DNA of 64,000 nucleotides, taken from positions 186,001 through 250,000 of the forward strand of contig NZ_JQKD01000005.1 in NCBI RefSeq assembly GCF_000745855.1, in the 5' to 3' direction. Positions within the stretch are counted from its first letter, which is position 1; each line of letters opens with the position of its first letter. This document shows, in pieces, positions 1 through 7,394 of the stretch. The notes under the pieces are model-generated. The model ran no database searches. It was not told the DNA's origin and was given only the letters and a program-made list of their open reading frames with translations. The position numbers and the translations under genes were made by a program. Origin of the DNA: Xenophilus azovorans DSM 13620 (lineage in GTDB: Bacteria; Pseudomonadota; Gammaproteobacteria; Burkholderiales; Burkholderiaceae_C).

Positions 1-89
1 GGCATGGCTATCCGCCGAGATGAGGTCGTTCTGAATCGGCCCGCACGCGCGACGGTCCATGCCTGCGCTTGTTGCACCTTGCACCACAT

Positions 90-106
90 CTATCCCCTGG
101 GGATAG
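90..106. repeat. Palindrome CTATCCCC-N-GGGGATAG, copy 1
   Basis: The 17-bp sequence CTATCCCCTGGGGATAG is a perfect inverted repeat around a central base. It lies in non-coding DNA downstream of the STY4528-type gene, and an almost identical copy starts 130 bp further on. No T-run follows on either strand, so a protein-binding site is more likely than an intrinsic terminator. The binding protein is unknown. Confidence 0.55.
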
Positions 107-219
107 CGCCATGGAGCGCCAGGGAATGCTCTTCGCCGAGGGCAGTTCGGACAGGATCGCACCGGCGCCGGCACCCGATACCTGCTTTGCACCCATTCAG
201 CGTCCAGCGTTTGCGCGCG

Positions 220-238
220 GCTATCCCCAGGGGATAGC
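220..238. repeat. Palindrome GCTATCCCC-N-GGGGATAGC, copy 2
   Basis: This 19-bp perfect palindrome around a central A shares the 8-bp arms of the copy at 90-106. Two such sites in about 150 bp of non-coding DNA next to ICE replication and partition genes suggest an operator pair controlling the genes that would lie beyond the left edge of the window, which in related elements are ssb and inrR. That role is inferred from position only. Confidence 0.55.
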
Positions 239-287
239 TTTGCTGAAGGCCACGGGTGTCTGCTCCATGGCCTTGCCACCCCCGGCG

Positions 288-1472
288 TCAGGTCTTGCGC
301 AGCAGCTCGCGCAGCCGGTCGATGTGCTGCCGGGCCACCTCGGGTGGAACCACGTTGCGCGGTGGCTCCGGAGGCGCCCGCGCGGCCGCAGGTGTCGTTG
401 GTGCCGTGTCGGTTTGCTTGGTCCAGGCATTGAACTCTCCGCGGATGGCGCGCTGGATGATGCCGAACAGATACCCGGCAGGGTTGCGGACGGTCGCGCC
501 GCGACAGCGCTCGGCCCATTCGTCCAGCACGGCCTGCCGCAATGGCGCGTCGACCTGCTGCAGCGCCACCAGCGCGCCTGCCTGCTGTTCTTCCTTCAAG
601 GCAAGGAAGCGCTCGGGCAGACGCAGGCCATGCGCCGCGCGCGCGGTAGTACGTACTTCATGGATACGACTACTACGTACAGTACGGTCCTGCTTCGGAT
701 TCCGAAGAGCGTGGTCTGGCGCGGGTTTCGAGCCTGCTTCGGATTCCGAAGACGGCGCAGCTTCATTCCGAAGAAGGTCCGAAACCCCTTCTTCGGAATC
801 GTGGACGGTACCCTCCTGTGGATAACTTTCGGAAGCGTCGATGCCCTGGCGGGCCAGGCGCTCGGCGAGCAGCTGCAGCCGCGACGGCAGCGTGCGGCCG
901 GACAGCAGCGGGTCTTCCGCGATCTCCTTGAGGGCGTTGAGTCCCACCATCTGGACGGCCTTGGCCGAATGCCCGAGGGCGTGGCTGATGAGCTGCAAAT
1001 AGTCCGCGTCGAGCTGCATCGCTTCGAAGGGCGTCAGGGGCTCGTCGTGCAGGACGTAGAGGTTGCCGAGGATGCGGCCGGTCTTGGGGTCCCGGCGCCT
1101 GCGCACCAGGCTCAGCCAGCGCGTGAGGCGCAGCAGCGTCAGCGCCCGCGCCACGGTCTCGTGGGAGGCCTGTCCCGCGCACGGCATCGACGCCAGCCAG
1201 GGGCGCAACTGCTCATAGGTGGGGAACGCGGTGACGCCATCGTCGTTGAGCATCAGCCGGCACACCTGCCAGGCGTTGCGCTCCAGCGGCGTCAGTCGGC
1301 GGTCGAGGAAGAGTCGCCTCGGCACACTCTCGTGCCGGTTGCCGCTGAACAGGAAGCCGTCACCGGGCGCAGGTGTGCCGGGTGCGGGCGCGAGTTGCTT
1401 CAGGGCACCGTCGAACAGATCGGCGAGGGCGACGGGGCCGTGGCGTGGTGCGCGTGGTGGGGTGTCGTCCAC
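288..1472 (-). CDS. STY4528-type pathogenicity-island replication protein
   Basis: This 394-aa protein is of the type annotated as STY4528-family pathogenicity island replication protein in PAGI/ICEclc-like elements. The start is a GTG at 1472, 10 bp after the stop of the DUF2857 gene, so the two are probably co-transcribed. The N-terminal 200 residues look like a conserved DNA-binding and priming-type domain with several Arg-rich helices. Residues about 214-277 form a Ser/Glu-rich low-complexity linker, and a second conserved block follows before the C-terminus. The linker-coding DNA carries a repeat cluster and a DnaA box (689-825). The family's biochemistry is not established; replication is inferred from the family name and from the origin-like DNA inside the gene. 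Confidence 0.75.
   Translation of the reverse strand: MDDTPPRAPRHGPVALADLFDGALKQLAPAPGTPAPGDGFLFSGNRHESVPRRLFLDRRLTPLERNAWQVCRLMLNDDGVTAFPTYEQLRPWLASMPCAGQASHETVARALTLLRLTRWLSLVRRRRDPKTGRILGNLYVLHDEPLTPFEAMQLDADYLQLISHALGHSAKAVQMVGLNALKEIAEDPLLSGRTLPSRLQLLAERLARQGIDASESYPQEGTVHDSEEGVSDLLRNEAAPSSESEAGSKPAPDHALRNPKQDRTVRSSRIHEVRTTARAAHGLRLPERFLALKEEQQAGALVALQQVDAPLRQAVLDEWAERCRGATVRNPAGYLFGIIQRAIRGEFNAWTKQTDTAPTTPAAARAPPEPPRNVVPPEVARQHIDRLRELLRKT
689..825. other. Candidate origin: 22-bp-phased repeats plus DnaA box inside the replication gene
   Basis: The 10-mer ATTCCGAAGA occurs at 699-708, 743-752 and 765-774 in direct orientation, with start-to-start distances of 44 and 22 bp, and once inverted at 790-799. 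The first two copies sit in identical 20-bp segments (689-708, 733-752) containing the palindrome CTTCGGATTCCGAAG. Position 817-825 reads TGTGGATAA, a consensus DnaA box. Upstream, TACGTAC occurs at 650-656 and 674-680. Iteron arrays with 17-22 bp phasing next to DnaA boxes are typical of plasmid and phage origins, and phage lambda has its origin inside gene O. Origin function is inferred. Confidence 0.45.
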
Positions 1473-1481
1473 GGCCGCCGC

Positions 1482-2042
1482 CTATCCCAAGCCCTGATCG
1501 ACCCAGTTCTTGATCGCGGCCCAGACCACCGACAGCGGCAGCGACATGCCTTCGGCCAGGTCCATCGCCGCGCCGAGAATCGAGGTCTCGTCCTCCAGAT
1601 CGACGTTTCTGCTGCTGGTCACGGCCTTCCATTGCCGCCACAACGCCGTGTCCTGGGTTTCGTCCAGGACCGGATGGCGTCCCTTGCGCTTGGGCAGACC
1701 GAGAATACCGCGGCGCAGGGCGACCTCCTGATGGGTGAGGCCGTAGAAGCGGCTCACCATCTCCGTGCTGGCACCGAGGCGCAACATGCGGTCGACCGTG
1801 GCGATCTCCTTCTCCACGTCGTGCGCCTGCTTCAACAGCCGCTTGAGCACCTCGCGGTTCACGGAGACGGAGCACCAGGAGACGCTGGCGTTGGCCAGTA
1901 CGCTGATGAGGGCGGGATGCTTGAGCGCATCCAGTTCTTCCTCGCCGAACCCCATTGATTTGCACCGGCGCAGTTGCCCGTTGCGCAGGTCATAGAGCGC
2001 CTGGGCGATGACGGCCTGGTTGAGCGGGTGTGATGCAGGCAT
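1482..2042 (-). CDS. DUF2857-type protein, BisC-like position
   Basis: This is a 186-aa protein starting at the ATG at 2042 (MPASHPLNQAVIAQ); the reading frame runs further upstream but only as a shadow of the ParB-like gene. It follows that gene by 14 bp and precedes the replication gene by 10 bp. The family is DUF2857, found in the same place in ICEclc-type elements. In ICEclc the DUF2857 protein BisC is, as I recall, distantly related to FlhC and acts with BisD as an activator of late ICE genes. Here that role is inferred from gene order and family only. A motif resembling a helix-turn-helix is visible near residues 95-120 (RLGASTEMVSRFYGLTHQEV). Confidence 0.7.
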   Translation of the reverse strand: MPASHPLNQAVIAQALYDLRNGQLRRCKSMGFGEEELDALKHPALISVLANASVSWCSVSVNREVLKRLLKQAHDVEKEIATVDRMLRLGASTEMVSRFYGLTHQEVALRRGILGLPKRKGRHPVLDETQDTALWRQWKAVTSSRNVDLEDETSILGAAMDLAEGMSLPLSVVWAAIKNWVDQGLG

Positions 2043-2056
2043 GCGGCGTCTTTCGC

Positions 2057-3694
2057 TCACGTCCCGGAATCCATGGTCCCGGCCCCCAAGTCCAACAGGC
2101 GCCGGGCCAGCCGCAACAGCCGGAACAGCTTGACCAGCGCGGTGTCGCTCAACCGCCGGGCAGCATCGCCCTGGCCATGCAGAAGCGTTGGCAGGTCGAT
2201 GGCGACTTGCCCGCCGTCCACACCAACGTCTGCAGGCGGCTGGCCGGCCAGGCAGGCCAGCAGCGCGAGCACGGCGCGGCCCAGCGGCGACGGGGCCTGG
2301 GTGTAGGCACGGCATGCGAAGCCGATGCCGTCTGGACGGTCATCAATGCACTCGTCCAGATCTGCCTCGCCCGCGATCTCGCGCGCGAACTGCGCGATGT
2401 GGATGCGCAAGCGGTCGGGCGTGTCCAGGCCGGGGTCGATGTACCAGACATCGGAGATGGGATAGAGCCCACCGGCCTGCACCGGGATGGACTGCAGCAC
2501 ATTGGCCGAGAAATCGGGCGGCAGCGCATCGCCCAGCTGATCGGCGACCATGCGCTGGATGGACCGCAGTCGCTCGGTCGTCGGCGCCGGCGAGACGATG
2601 TGCTCCTGAAGCCGGTCACCAGCCACGGACGCGGAGCTCCCTGGGGACGGATTGCCTGTAACCGAACCGTCCTCGCGATCGCGCGTGGGAGCCGCGGCTG
2701 CCGGCGTCGTGGTGGATGGCGCGGGGGCGGCCGGCGGGCGGGCGACGGTTCCAGGCTCTGGCAGTGCGGGCGGCGCCGATGGTGGCGTCGGGTCGCTGAC
2801 CAAGGCGCGGTGGCGGCTCTCGGATTCGGTGAGATCCAGCGCCAGCACATCGTAGTCGATGCCCAGCAGTTCGGACATCTGGCCGATCAGTTCGTCCTGC
2901 ACACGCTGCGATGAGAACTCGTCGCCTTGGGCGTCGAAGTGCGACAGCACTTCCTGGAAGAAGTCGTCGAAGTCCTGTACCAGGGAGCGGCCCTTGGCGT
3001 AGCGCTCCCAGGTGAGCATGCAGGCTTTGCGCATGACCGACAGGCGTTCGACCTGGTGGCGGCCGAGCCCAGCATAGAGCATGGTCGGAATCGCGGGCAG
3101 CAGGTAGCGCACCGCATCGGCCATGCGGCTGACGTGGGACTGCTGCACGGGATAGCCGTCGGCGGCCAGGCGGCGGGCCAGTTCGGACTGGCTTAGGGGG
3201 TTGCCGCTCTCCAGTTCGTAGAACTCGCGCGCCTTCTCGACACCGAGGGCGCGCTCGATGAACGTGAGACCGCCGCGCAGTTCGTTTTCGGCGAGGTGCC
3301 CGGTCAGCGCGACGATTTCACCGCGCTCGGGCCAAGGCCGGAATAGACAAGATATGCGGAAGAACTGTTCGTCCTTGGTCTCCGACCAGAGTTCGCGCAG
3401 GATCGCCAGCCGGGTGTTGCCGCCGTTGCGGATGATGTAGTGCGCATCGCCGGGCCGCCGCGTGATGGCCGGCGCCGCATCCAGGCCGCGTTCGCGGATG
3501 GAGGCCTTGATTTCTTCGTAGGCGGGATTGCGCTTGACGCGCGGGTCGTGGTCATAGGGGCGCAACTGGTCCAGGGTGACGACCATGGGCGTGTCGGCAA
3601 TCGGGTCGCTGAGCACCGTGGCCGATGGGCCGCTGCGCTCGAACCCGGCGGCGAGGAGCTTGCCGGCCATGTCCTGGGGGGTCATGTCAGCCAT
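2057..3694 (-). CDS. parB: ParB-like ICE protein, BisD-like position
   Basis: This 545-aa ParB/Spo0J-like protein starts at the ATG at 3694 (MADMTPQDMAGKLL), overlapping the end of the small HicA-like gene by 8 bp. The N-terminal third has the ParB nuclease-like fold signature: a VVTLDQLRPYDHDPR start, then GLDAAPAITRRPGD and IIRNGGNTRLAILREL. A helix-turn-helix-like segment follows (LSQSELARRLAADGYPVQQSHVSRM), then a long Pro/Ala-rich linker and a C-terminal domain. In plasmids ParB loads on parS and stimulates ParA. In ICEclc the ParB-like protein in this slot is, as I recall, BisD, a transcriptional activator acting with BisC. The sequence does not decide between segregation and activation. 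Confidence 0.8.
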   Translation of the reverse strand: MADMTPQDMAGKLLAAGFERSGPSATVLSDPIADTPMVVTLDQLRPYDHDPRVKRNPAYEEIKASIRERGLDAAPAITRRPGDAHYIIRNGGNTRLAILRELWSETKDEQFFRISCLFRPWPERGEIVALTGHLAENELRGGLTFIERALGVEKAREFYELESGNPLSQSELARRLAADGYPVQQSHVSRMADAVRYLLPAIPTMLYAGLGRHQVERLSVMRKACMLTWERYAKGRSLVQDFDDFFQEVLSHFDAQGDEFSSQRVQDELIGQMSELLGIDYDVLALDLTESESRHRALVSDPTPPSAPPALPEPGTVARPPAAPAPSTTTPAAAAPTRDREDGSVTGNPSPGSSASVAGDRLQEHIVSPAPTTERLRSIQRMVADQLGDALPPDFSANVLQSIPVQAGGLYPISDVWYIDPGLDTPDRLRIHIAQFAREIAGEADLDECIDDRPDGIGFACRAYTQAPSPLGRAVLALLACLAGQPPADVGVDGGQVAIDLPTLLHGQGDAARRLSDTALVKLFRLLRLARRLLDLGAGTMDSGT

Positions 3695-3938
3695 GGCCGC
3701 ATCCCTGGGCGTTGGCGGCCCGGGCCTCGCGTTCGGCGCGGCGAAGCTGCGCACGGGCGTTGAGCGCGGCACGGTGGTCGCTCGCCGTCGAGCTGGTGTA
3801 GATCGCAGCGCAGCCCGGTTTGGTGAACTTGAGATGGCCACCGGGCGTGCGCTTGACGTGCCAGCCTTCGCCCACGGCGAATTCGATCAGGGCGCGCAGC
3901 CGCTTGTGGCCGCGTGCCAGATCATGGGCGCTTGCCAT
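3687..3938 (-). CDS. Small HicA-like ICE protein, shi position
   Basis: This 83-aa protein lies between ParA and the ParB-like protein, overlapping the parA end by 17 bp and the next start by 8 bp, so all three are translationally coupled. Residues about 23-50 (FAVGEGWHVKRTPGGHLKF) resemble the double-stranded-RNA-binding-like fold of HicA/YcfA mRNA interferases, including the G-G-H-x-K segment with the usual active-site His. No HicB antitoxin gene is present. In ICEclc the small gene after parA is shi, which together with parA slows division of transfer-competent cells. Equivalence to shi is inferred from position; the HicA resemblance is from my reading of the motif. Confidence 0.6.
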   Translation of the reverse strand: MASAHDLARGHKRLRALIEFAVGEGWHVKRTPGGHLKFTKPGCAAIYTSSTASDHRAALNARAQLRRAEREARAANAQGCGHG

Positions 3939-4800
3939 GGCTTGCGCCCCCCGCCGTGGCCCTCGCGTCTGGTCGACCGGTCACGAGTTCGAAGCGCGCG
4001 AGCCAGTGAGGGAACAACTCAATGGCGAGTGCACGCATCGTGTCGAGCGCCGCGGGCGCGACTCTGCCCGGTGGCTGGCGATGCTCGACCCGATGCACCG
4101 GCAGGCCGCGCGTCGCGGCGCGGGGATACGCTTCGATGGCTGGCACATCGGTAGCCAATACGCGGATGCCCCCGTGTTCCTGGAACAGGTCGCGCAGGGC
4201 CTGCTGGATCAGCCGCGCGTTCGACGACACTGGATGCACGCGGTTGATGAGCAAGTGCAGCGGCGGCGGTTCGATCCCGAAGTGCCGGTACGGCGCGATG
4301 TCCTCGATCAGTTGCAGCGTGCCCCGTCTCAACTCGCGCGCCGCGAGGATTTCCGGGGTCACGGGAGACAGTGCCAGGTCTGAGGCCAGCACCGCCATCT
4401 CCAGCAGGACGGAGCGCGCGCCCTGGGTGTCGATCAGCAGCAGGTCATACAGTGGCTCCAGCGTCGGCAGTAGGTGGCGCAGCCGCAGGCGCCCGTCTGG
4501 GGCATGCAGCAGCAGCGTGTTCAGTTCGCCGCGGTCGTCGTTCGACAGCACCAGGTCCAGGCCCGCGATGGCGGTGCGCGAGACCAGTTGCTCGATGCGC
4601 CGCTCGTTGAACGCCAGCATCTCGTAGATGCCGGCCGGCGCCTGCGCATCAAGGGTGAAATAGCTTGATAGCGTGGGCTGTACGTCGAGATCCAGCAGCA
4701 GCACGCGCAGGCCTGCGTCGGCAGCAAGGCCACCAAGGTTGGCAGCTGTGGTCGTCTTGCCCACGCCGCCTTTCGTCGAGATAACTGAAACCACCTGCAT
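3922..4800 (-). CDS. parA: ParA/Soj-type partition ATPase of the ICE
   Basis: This 292-aa deviant Walker ATPase has the ParA P-loop KGGVGKTT at residues 10-17, the Walker A' aspartate in LLLDLDVQPT, and LLLIDTQGA as Walker B. ParA-type ATPases position DNA cargo or act with ParB-like partners. It is the second gene of the AlpA-ParA operon, 43 bp after alpA. In ICEclc the homologue contributes to the growth arrest of transfer-competent cells. The C-terminus after residue 260 is Ala/Arg-rich and overlaps the start of the next gene, consistent with tight coupling. Confidence 0.9.
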   Translation of the reverse strand: MQVVSVISTKGGVGKTTTAANLGGLAADAGLRVLLLDLDVQPTLSSYFTLDAQAPAGIYEMLAFNERRIEQLVSRTAIAGLDLVLSNDDRGELNTLLLHAPDGRLRLRHLLPTLEPLYDLLLIDTQGARSVLLEMAVLASDLALSPVTPEILAARELRRGTLQLIEDIAPYRHFGIEPPPLHLLINRVHPVSSNARLIQQALRDLFQEHGGIRVLATDVPAIEAYPRAATRGLPVHRVEHRQPPGRVAPAALDTMRALAIELFPHWLARFELVTGRPDARATAGGASHGKRP

Positions 4801-4843
4801 GGTGCGCTCTCCTGGTGGAAGGGGCCATCCGGGCGAGGGCCGA

Positions 4844-5062
4844 TCAGGCCGGCTCCTTGAGTCGCTCGGTGATCCACGAGTCGATCTCGACCGAATCCCA
4901 GCCTACCGCGCGCACCCCCAGACGCAGCGCCTTGGGGAACTTACCTTCCTTCATGAGGCTGTAAATGTGTGCGCGTTTGAAGCCGGTCTTGGCCTCGACT
5001 TCAGCGCGGCGCAGGATGCGGTGCTCCGCCGGCACAGCCGGCGCGTTGGTCTGCGAAGACAT
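4844..5062 (-). CDS. alpA: AlpA-family ICE regulator
   Basis: This 72-aa AlpA/MerR-like small DNA-binding protein starts at the ATG at 5062 (MSSQTNAPAVPAEHRI), which has AGGAG 8 bp upstream; longer upstream in-frame starts lack such a site. The segment LRRAEVEAKTGFKRAHIYSL followed by KEGKFPKALRLG is the winged-helix signature of the AlpA family. It begins the operon alpA-parA-small protein-parB-DUF2857-replication gene. In ICEclc the alpA promoter is the decision point for transfer competence. An inverted repeat (5138-5172) lies 76-110 bp before the start and is a probable control site. Confidence 0.88.
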   Translation of the reverse strand: MSSQTNAPAVPAEHRILRRAEVEAKTGFKRAHIYSLMKEGKFPKALRLGVRAVGWDSVEIDSWITERLKEPA

Positions 5063-5137
5063 GAGAGACACTCCTTGACGCTCACAGGCGTTGTTCGGAA
5101 AGTGCCTCGCATTCAATACACCGCGGCGGCTCAATGC

Positions 5138-5172
5138 ACTGCAACTGCAGAGAGCGCAGCTGCAATTGCAGT
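5138..5172. promoter_or_regulatory. alpA: Inverted repeat in the alpA promoter region
   Basis: ACTGCAACTGCAG (5138-5150) and CTGCAATTGCAGT (5160-5172) form a 13-bp inverted repeat with one mismatch, separated by 9 bp. Each arm itself contains a TGCA-centred palindrome. It lies upstream of alpA and just after the stop of the upstream minus-strand gene, where an alpA activator or repressor would bind. The protein is unknown; a BisR-type activator or AlpA itself are candidates. Confidence 0.5.
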
Positions 5173-5186
5173 ACGTCGCAACGCCG

Positions 5187-5945
5187 TCAGCGGGATGCCT
5201 CTAGGTGGCGACGCGCCTGCGCAAGCTTGCTCCACAGCGTTCGCTCGCTGAGTCCGGGTCGGCCTTCGTAGTGCGCAAGCAGCGCGTTGACCACGGCATC
5301 CATGTTTCGGAACGACGAGTATGCCGTGCCCGCCGGCGACGTGCCGAGCAGCAGCGTCAGCAAGCCGCCAATGATGTTCAGATAAGTTGACTCGCTGCGC
5401 TGGCCGGGTTCGTGTGCCCCCTTGATGTCGGCAATGCGGATGGCGTGGTCCTGCGCCAGTGCTTCGTACGCTGCACGCAGCGTCTCATGAGCCTGGGACA
5501 GTTCGGCGAATTGCACCTTGGCCGCTTCGCGCTCGGCCAGCAAGACGCTGAGCGTGGTCAGGGTGATGGCGGGATGCAGGTCGCGCTCGATGCCATCGAA
5601 CAGAAACGGCGGCCGCTCGCCGGGGTAGTAGTGCGTCATCCATGCCTTCAAATCGACGTGGCGAACTATCAGTTCCGTATCTTCGAGCGAAGGGCGCTGC
5701 GATTTCTGCATGGTGCCGGCCTTGCCAAAGGGCAGTTCGCCATGCGCCAACGCATCGAAAATGCGTTCGGCAAACAGGCACAGCATCGGCCAACTTGGGA
5801 AGTCGTTCGGTTCTGGCATGGCGCGCTGCCCAAGGGTTTCCAGAATTCTTCGCTCGAAACGCAACAAGTCGGCCCAGCGAATGGCTGCCTCGATCGGGCG
5901 GTAGTAGGTTTTGGCGCCAAAGGCAAGGCTGCTCGATTGCGGCAT
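5187..5945 (-). CDS. ICE protein of unknown family upstream of alpA (possible BisR counterpart)
   Basis: I do not recognise a domain in this 252-aa protein. The start is placed at the ATG at 5945 (MPQSSSLAFGAKTYYRP) because the frame upstream is low-quality. It is mostly helical: residues 20-75 are amphipathic, and residues about 145-190 (LAEREAAKVQFAELSQAHET onward) look like a coiled coil. A Gly/Leu-rich stretch around 205-220 (TYLNIIGGLLTLLLGTSPAG) resembles a conserved C-terminal motif of ICE-borne hypothetical proteins. It lies directly upstream of alpA on the same strand. In ICEclc the gene in that slot is bisR, an activator of the alpA promoter with, as I recall, no recognised domain and a similar length. 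Identity with BisR is a positional inference. Confidence 0.6.
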   Translation of the reverse strand: MPQSSSLAFGAKTYYRPIEAAIRWADLLRFERRILETLGQRAMPEPNDFPSWPMLCLFAERIFDALAHGELPFGKAGTMQKSQRPSLEDTELIVRHVDLKAWMTHYYPGERPPFLFDGIERDLHPAITLTTLSVLLAEREAAKVQFAELSQAHETLRAAYEALAQDHAIRIADIKGAHEPGQRSESTYLNIIGGLLTLLLGTSPAGTAYSSFRNMDAVVNALLAHYEGRPGLSERTLWSKLAQARRHLEASR

Positions 5946-6482
5946 ATCGCGCGCTTCCCATCTTCGGATTGAATTCCGGCAGACGCGCGCGGCCACCATC
6001 GGGCGCGGCGAATGCCCAAAAACCCGGATGAAGCGCGGGGCCGAATGGCATCGGGGAGGTAAGCGTTGCATCGGCGCTGATCGCCGGCCTGAAGCAGCAA
6101 CATCTTGCTACGCTTGAAACTTCTCCACCATAATGCGAACGGTTTGGCGGTTGCGAAACCCAGGCGTCAAGCATGGGGGACTGCGCTTTACCCGAAACCA
6201 GGTCAAAGTTTTCGCAGGAATTCCATCGGGGTAAAGCGTCAATGCGTCAGACCACTGAGGCGGTTTGCATCCGGCCGGAGTTCATGCGTTCTGTGTCAGT
6301 GCAGTGACCTCGACGGTACGCATGCATCTCCGGGCCGCCGCTATTTAGAATGGCAGAGCAGTTTTTCCTCCATAAAGCGGAAGCAGTACTGCTTTTCAGT
6401 GGTGCAAATTGGGTCCGGTACAAGACTCAAAAAGTATGGTGCAATCCGGGAAATCGGCCTACGTACCCGCCGATGGGCCGAG
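5946..6482. other. Non-coding gap upstream of the alpA-proximal gene
   Basis: About 540 bp between the 252-aa gene and the end of the LysR gene. No reading frame here has recognisable protein similarity. Base composition drops between about 6340 and 6440, as expected of a promoter region for the leftward genes. No clear operator or attachment site was recognised. Confidence 0.4.
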
Positions 6483-7394
6483 TCAAATCCGGCGGAGATC
6501 GCCTGTGTCCTGGCGGCCGACGCGCTCGGCCCGGTTGATGAAATGGCGCAGCGGCTCTGTAACATCTCCCTCGGCCCGCAGCACAAAGGTGGTCAGTACT
6601 GCGGTTTGACCGGCCAAGGGACGGGAGACCACGTCCGGCTGCTGGCAAGCCGCCAGGTGCGCGGCAGTTGAAAGGCCAACGCCATACCCGGCAGCCACAA
6701 ACGCAAGCATCAGTCCATGGGTAGCGACGTACTCGACCATAGCCGGTTGCGCATCCACCGTACGGAACAGTCGTTCGCGCTGCAGGCTGCAACCTTGGCA
6801 CGCTTGTGGGTCGCACAGCACCAGCGGATAGCTCACCGCTTCCTCCAGCGGTACCTCCTTGAAGGCCAACAGCGGATGCCGTGCGGGTAGGGCCACCACG
6901 AAGGGGTCATTCCACACTGGCGCAGACACGATCCCAGCCTCCGCTTGGTCAAGCATCGCAAAGCCGGCGTCAAACAAGGTCGCGCCCAGACCATGCACCA
7001 GTTGGGTCAGCGGCATCTCGGAAAGTTGGATCTTCACCTGCGGTGCCTCCTCCCGGCACAGCGCAAGCAATGTTGATAGCCGCGTTTGCCCAATGTCGCC
7101 CGACAAACCGACACGCAATGTGCAGTGATACCCCACTGCAACAGCCTTTGCCCGTGCCTGTGCTTGCTCGACGGCCAGCAGGATTCGACGGGCATCCTCC
7201 AGGAAGAGTTGACCGGCCAAGGTCAGGTGCACGCCGCGGGGCGGGCGATGCAATAGCGTAACGCCCAGATCCGACTCCAGCCTGCGGATGGTGCGCGACA
7301 GCGGCGACTGCTCGATGTGCAAGCGCTTCGCGGCCCGGCCAAAGTGCAATTCTTCGGCCACGGTGATGAAAGCTCGAATCTGACGCAGATGCAT
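6483..7394 (-). CDS. LysR-type regulator at the ICE control region (possible TciR counterpart)
   Basis: This is a 303-aa LysR-type transcriptional regulator. The start is the ATG at 7394 (MHLRQIRAFITVAEELHFGR), which gives the canonical LysR N-terminus. The winged helix-turn-helix covers residues 1-60 with AAKRLHIEQSPLSRTIRRLE, and the C-terminal two-lobed effector domain follows (GLSGDIGQTRLSTLL onward). A Cys-rich stretch in the effector domain (CDPQACQGC) is unusual and could bear on ligand or redox sensing. It lies upstream of the alpA-parA module on the same strand. In ICEclc the LysR-type TciR sits near this place and activates bisR, so an ICE regulatory role is plausible. A regulator of a catabolic gene is the alternative. 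Confidence 0.8.
   Translation of the reverse strand: MHLRQIRAFITVAEELHFGRAAKRLHIEQSPLSRTIRRLESDLGVTLLHRPPRGVHLTLAGQLFLEDARRILLAVEQAQARAKAVAVGYHCTLRVGLSGDIGQTRLSTLLALCREEAPQVKIQLSEMPLTQLVHGLGATLFDAGFAMLDQAEAGIVSAPVWNDPFVVALPARHPLLAFKEVPLEEAVSYPLVLCDPQACQGCSLQRERLFRTVDAQPAMVEYVATHGLMLAFVAAGYGVGLSTAAHLAACQQPDVVSRPLAGQTAVLTTFVLRAEGDVTEPLRHFINRAERVGRQDTGDLRRI

Noticed and set aside
69-1958. Long plus-strand open frame opposite the replication and DUF2857 genes (about 629 codons)
   Set aside because: It is antisense to two recognisable ICE genes; its product is Arg/Gln-rich without any family, as expected for a GC-rich shadow frame.
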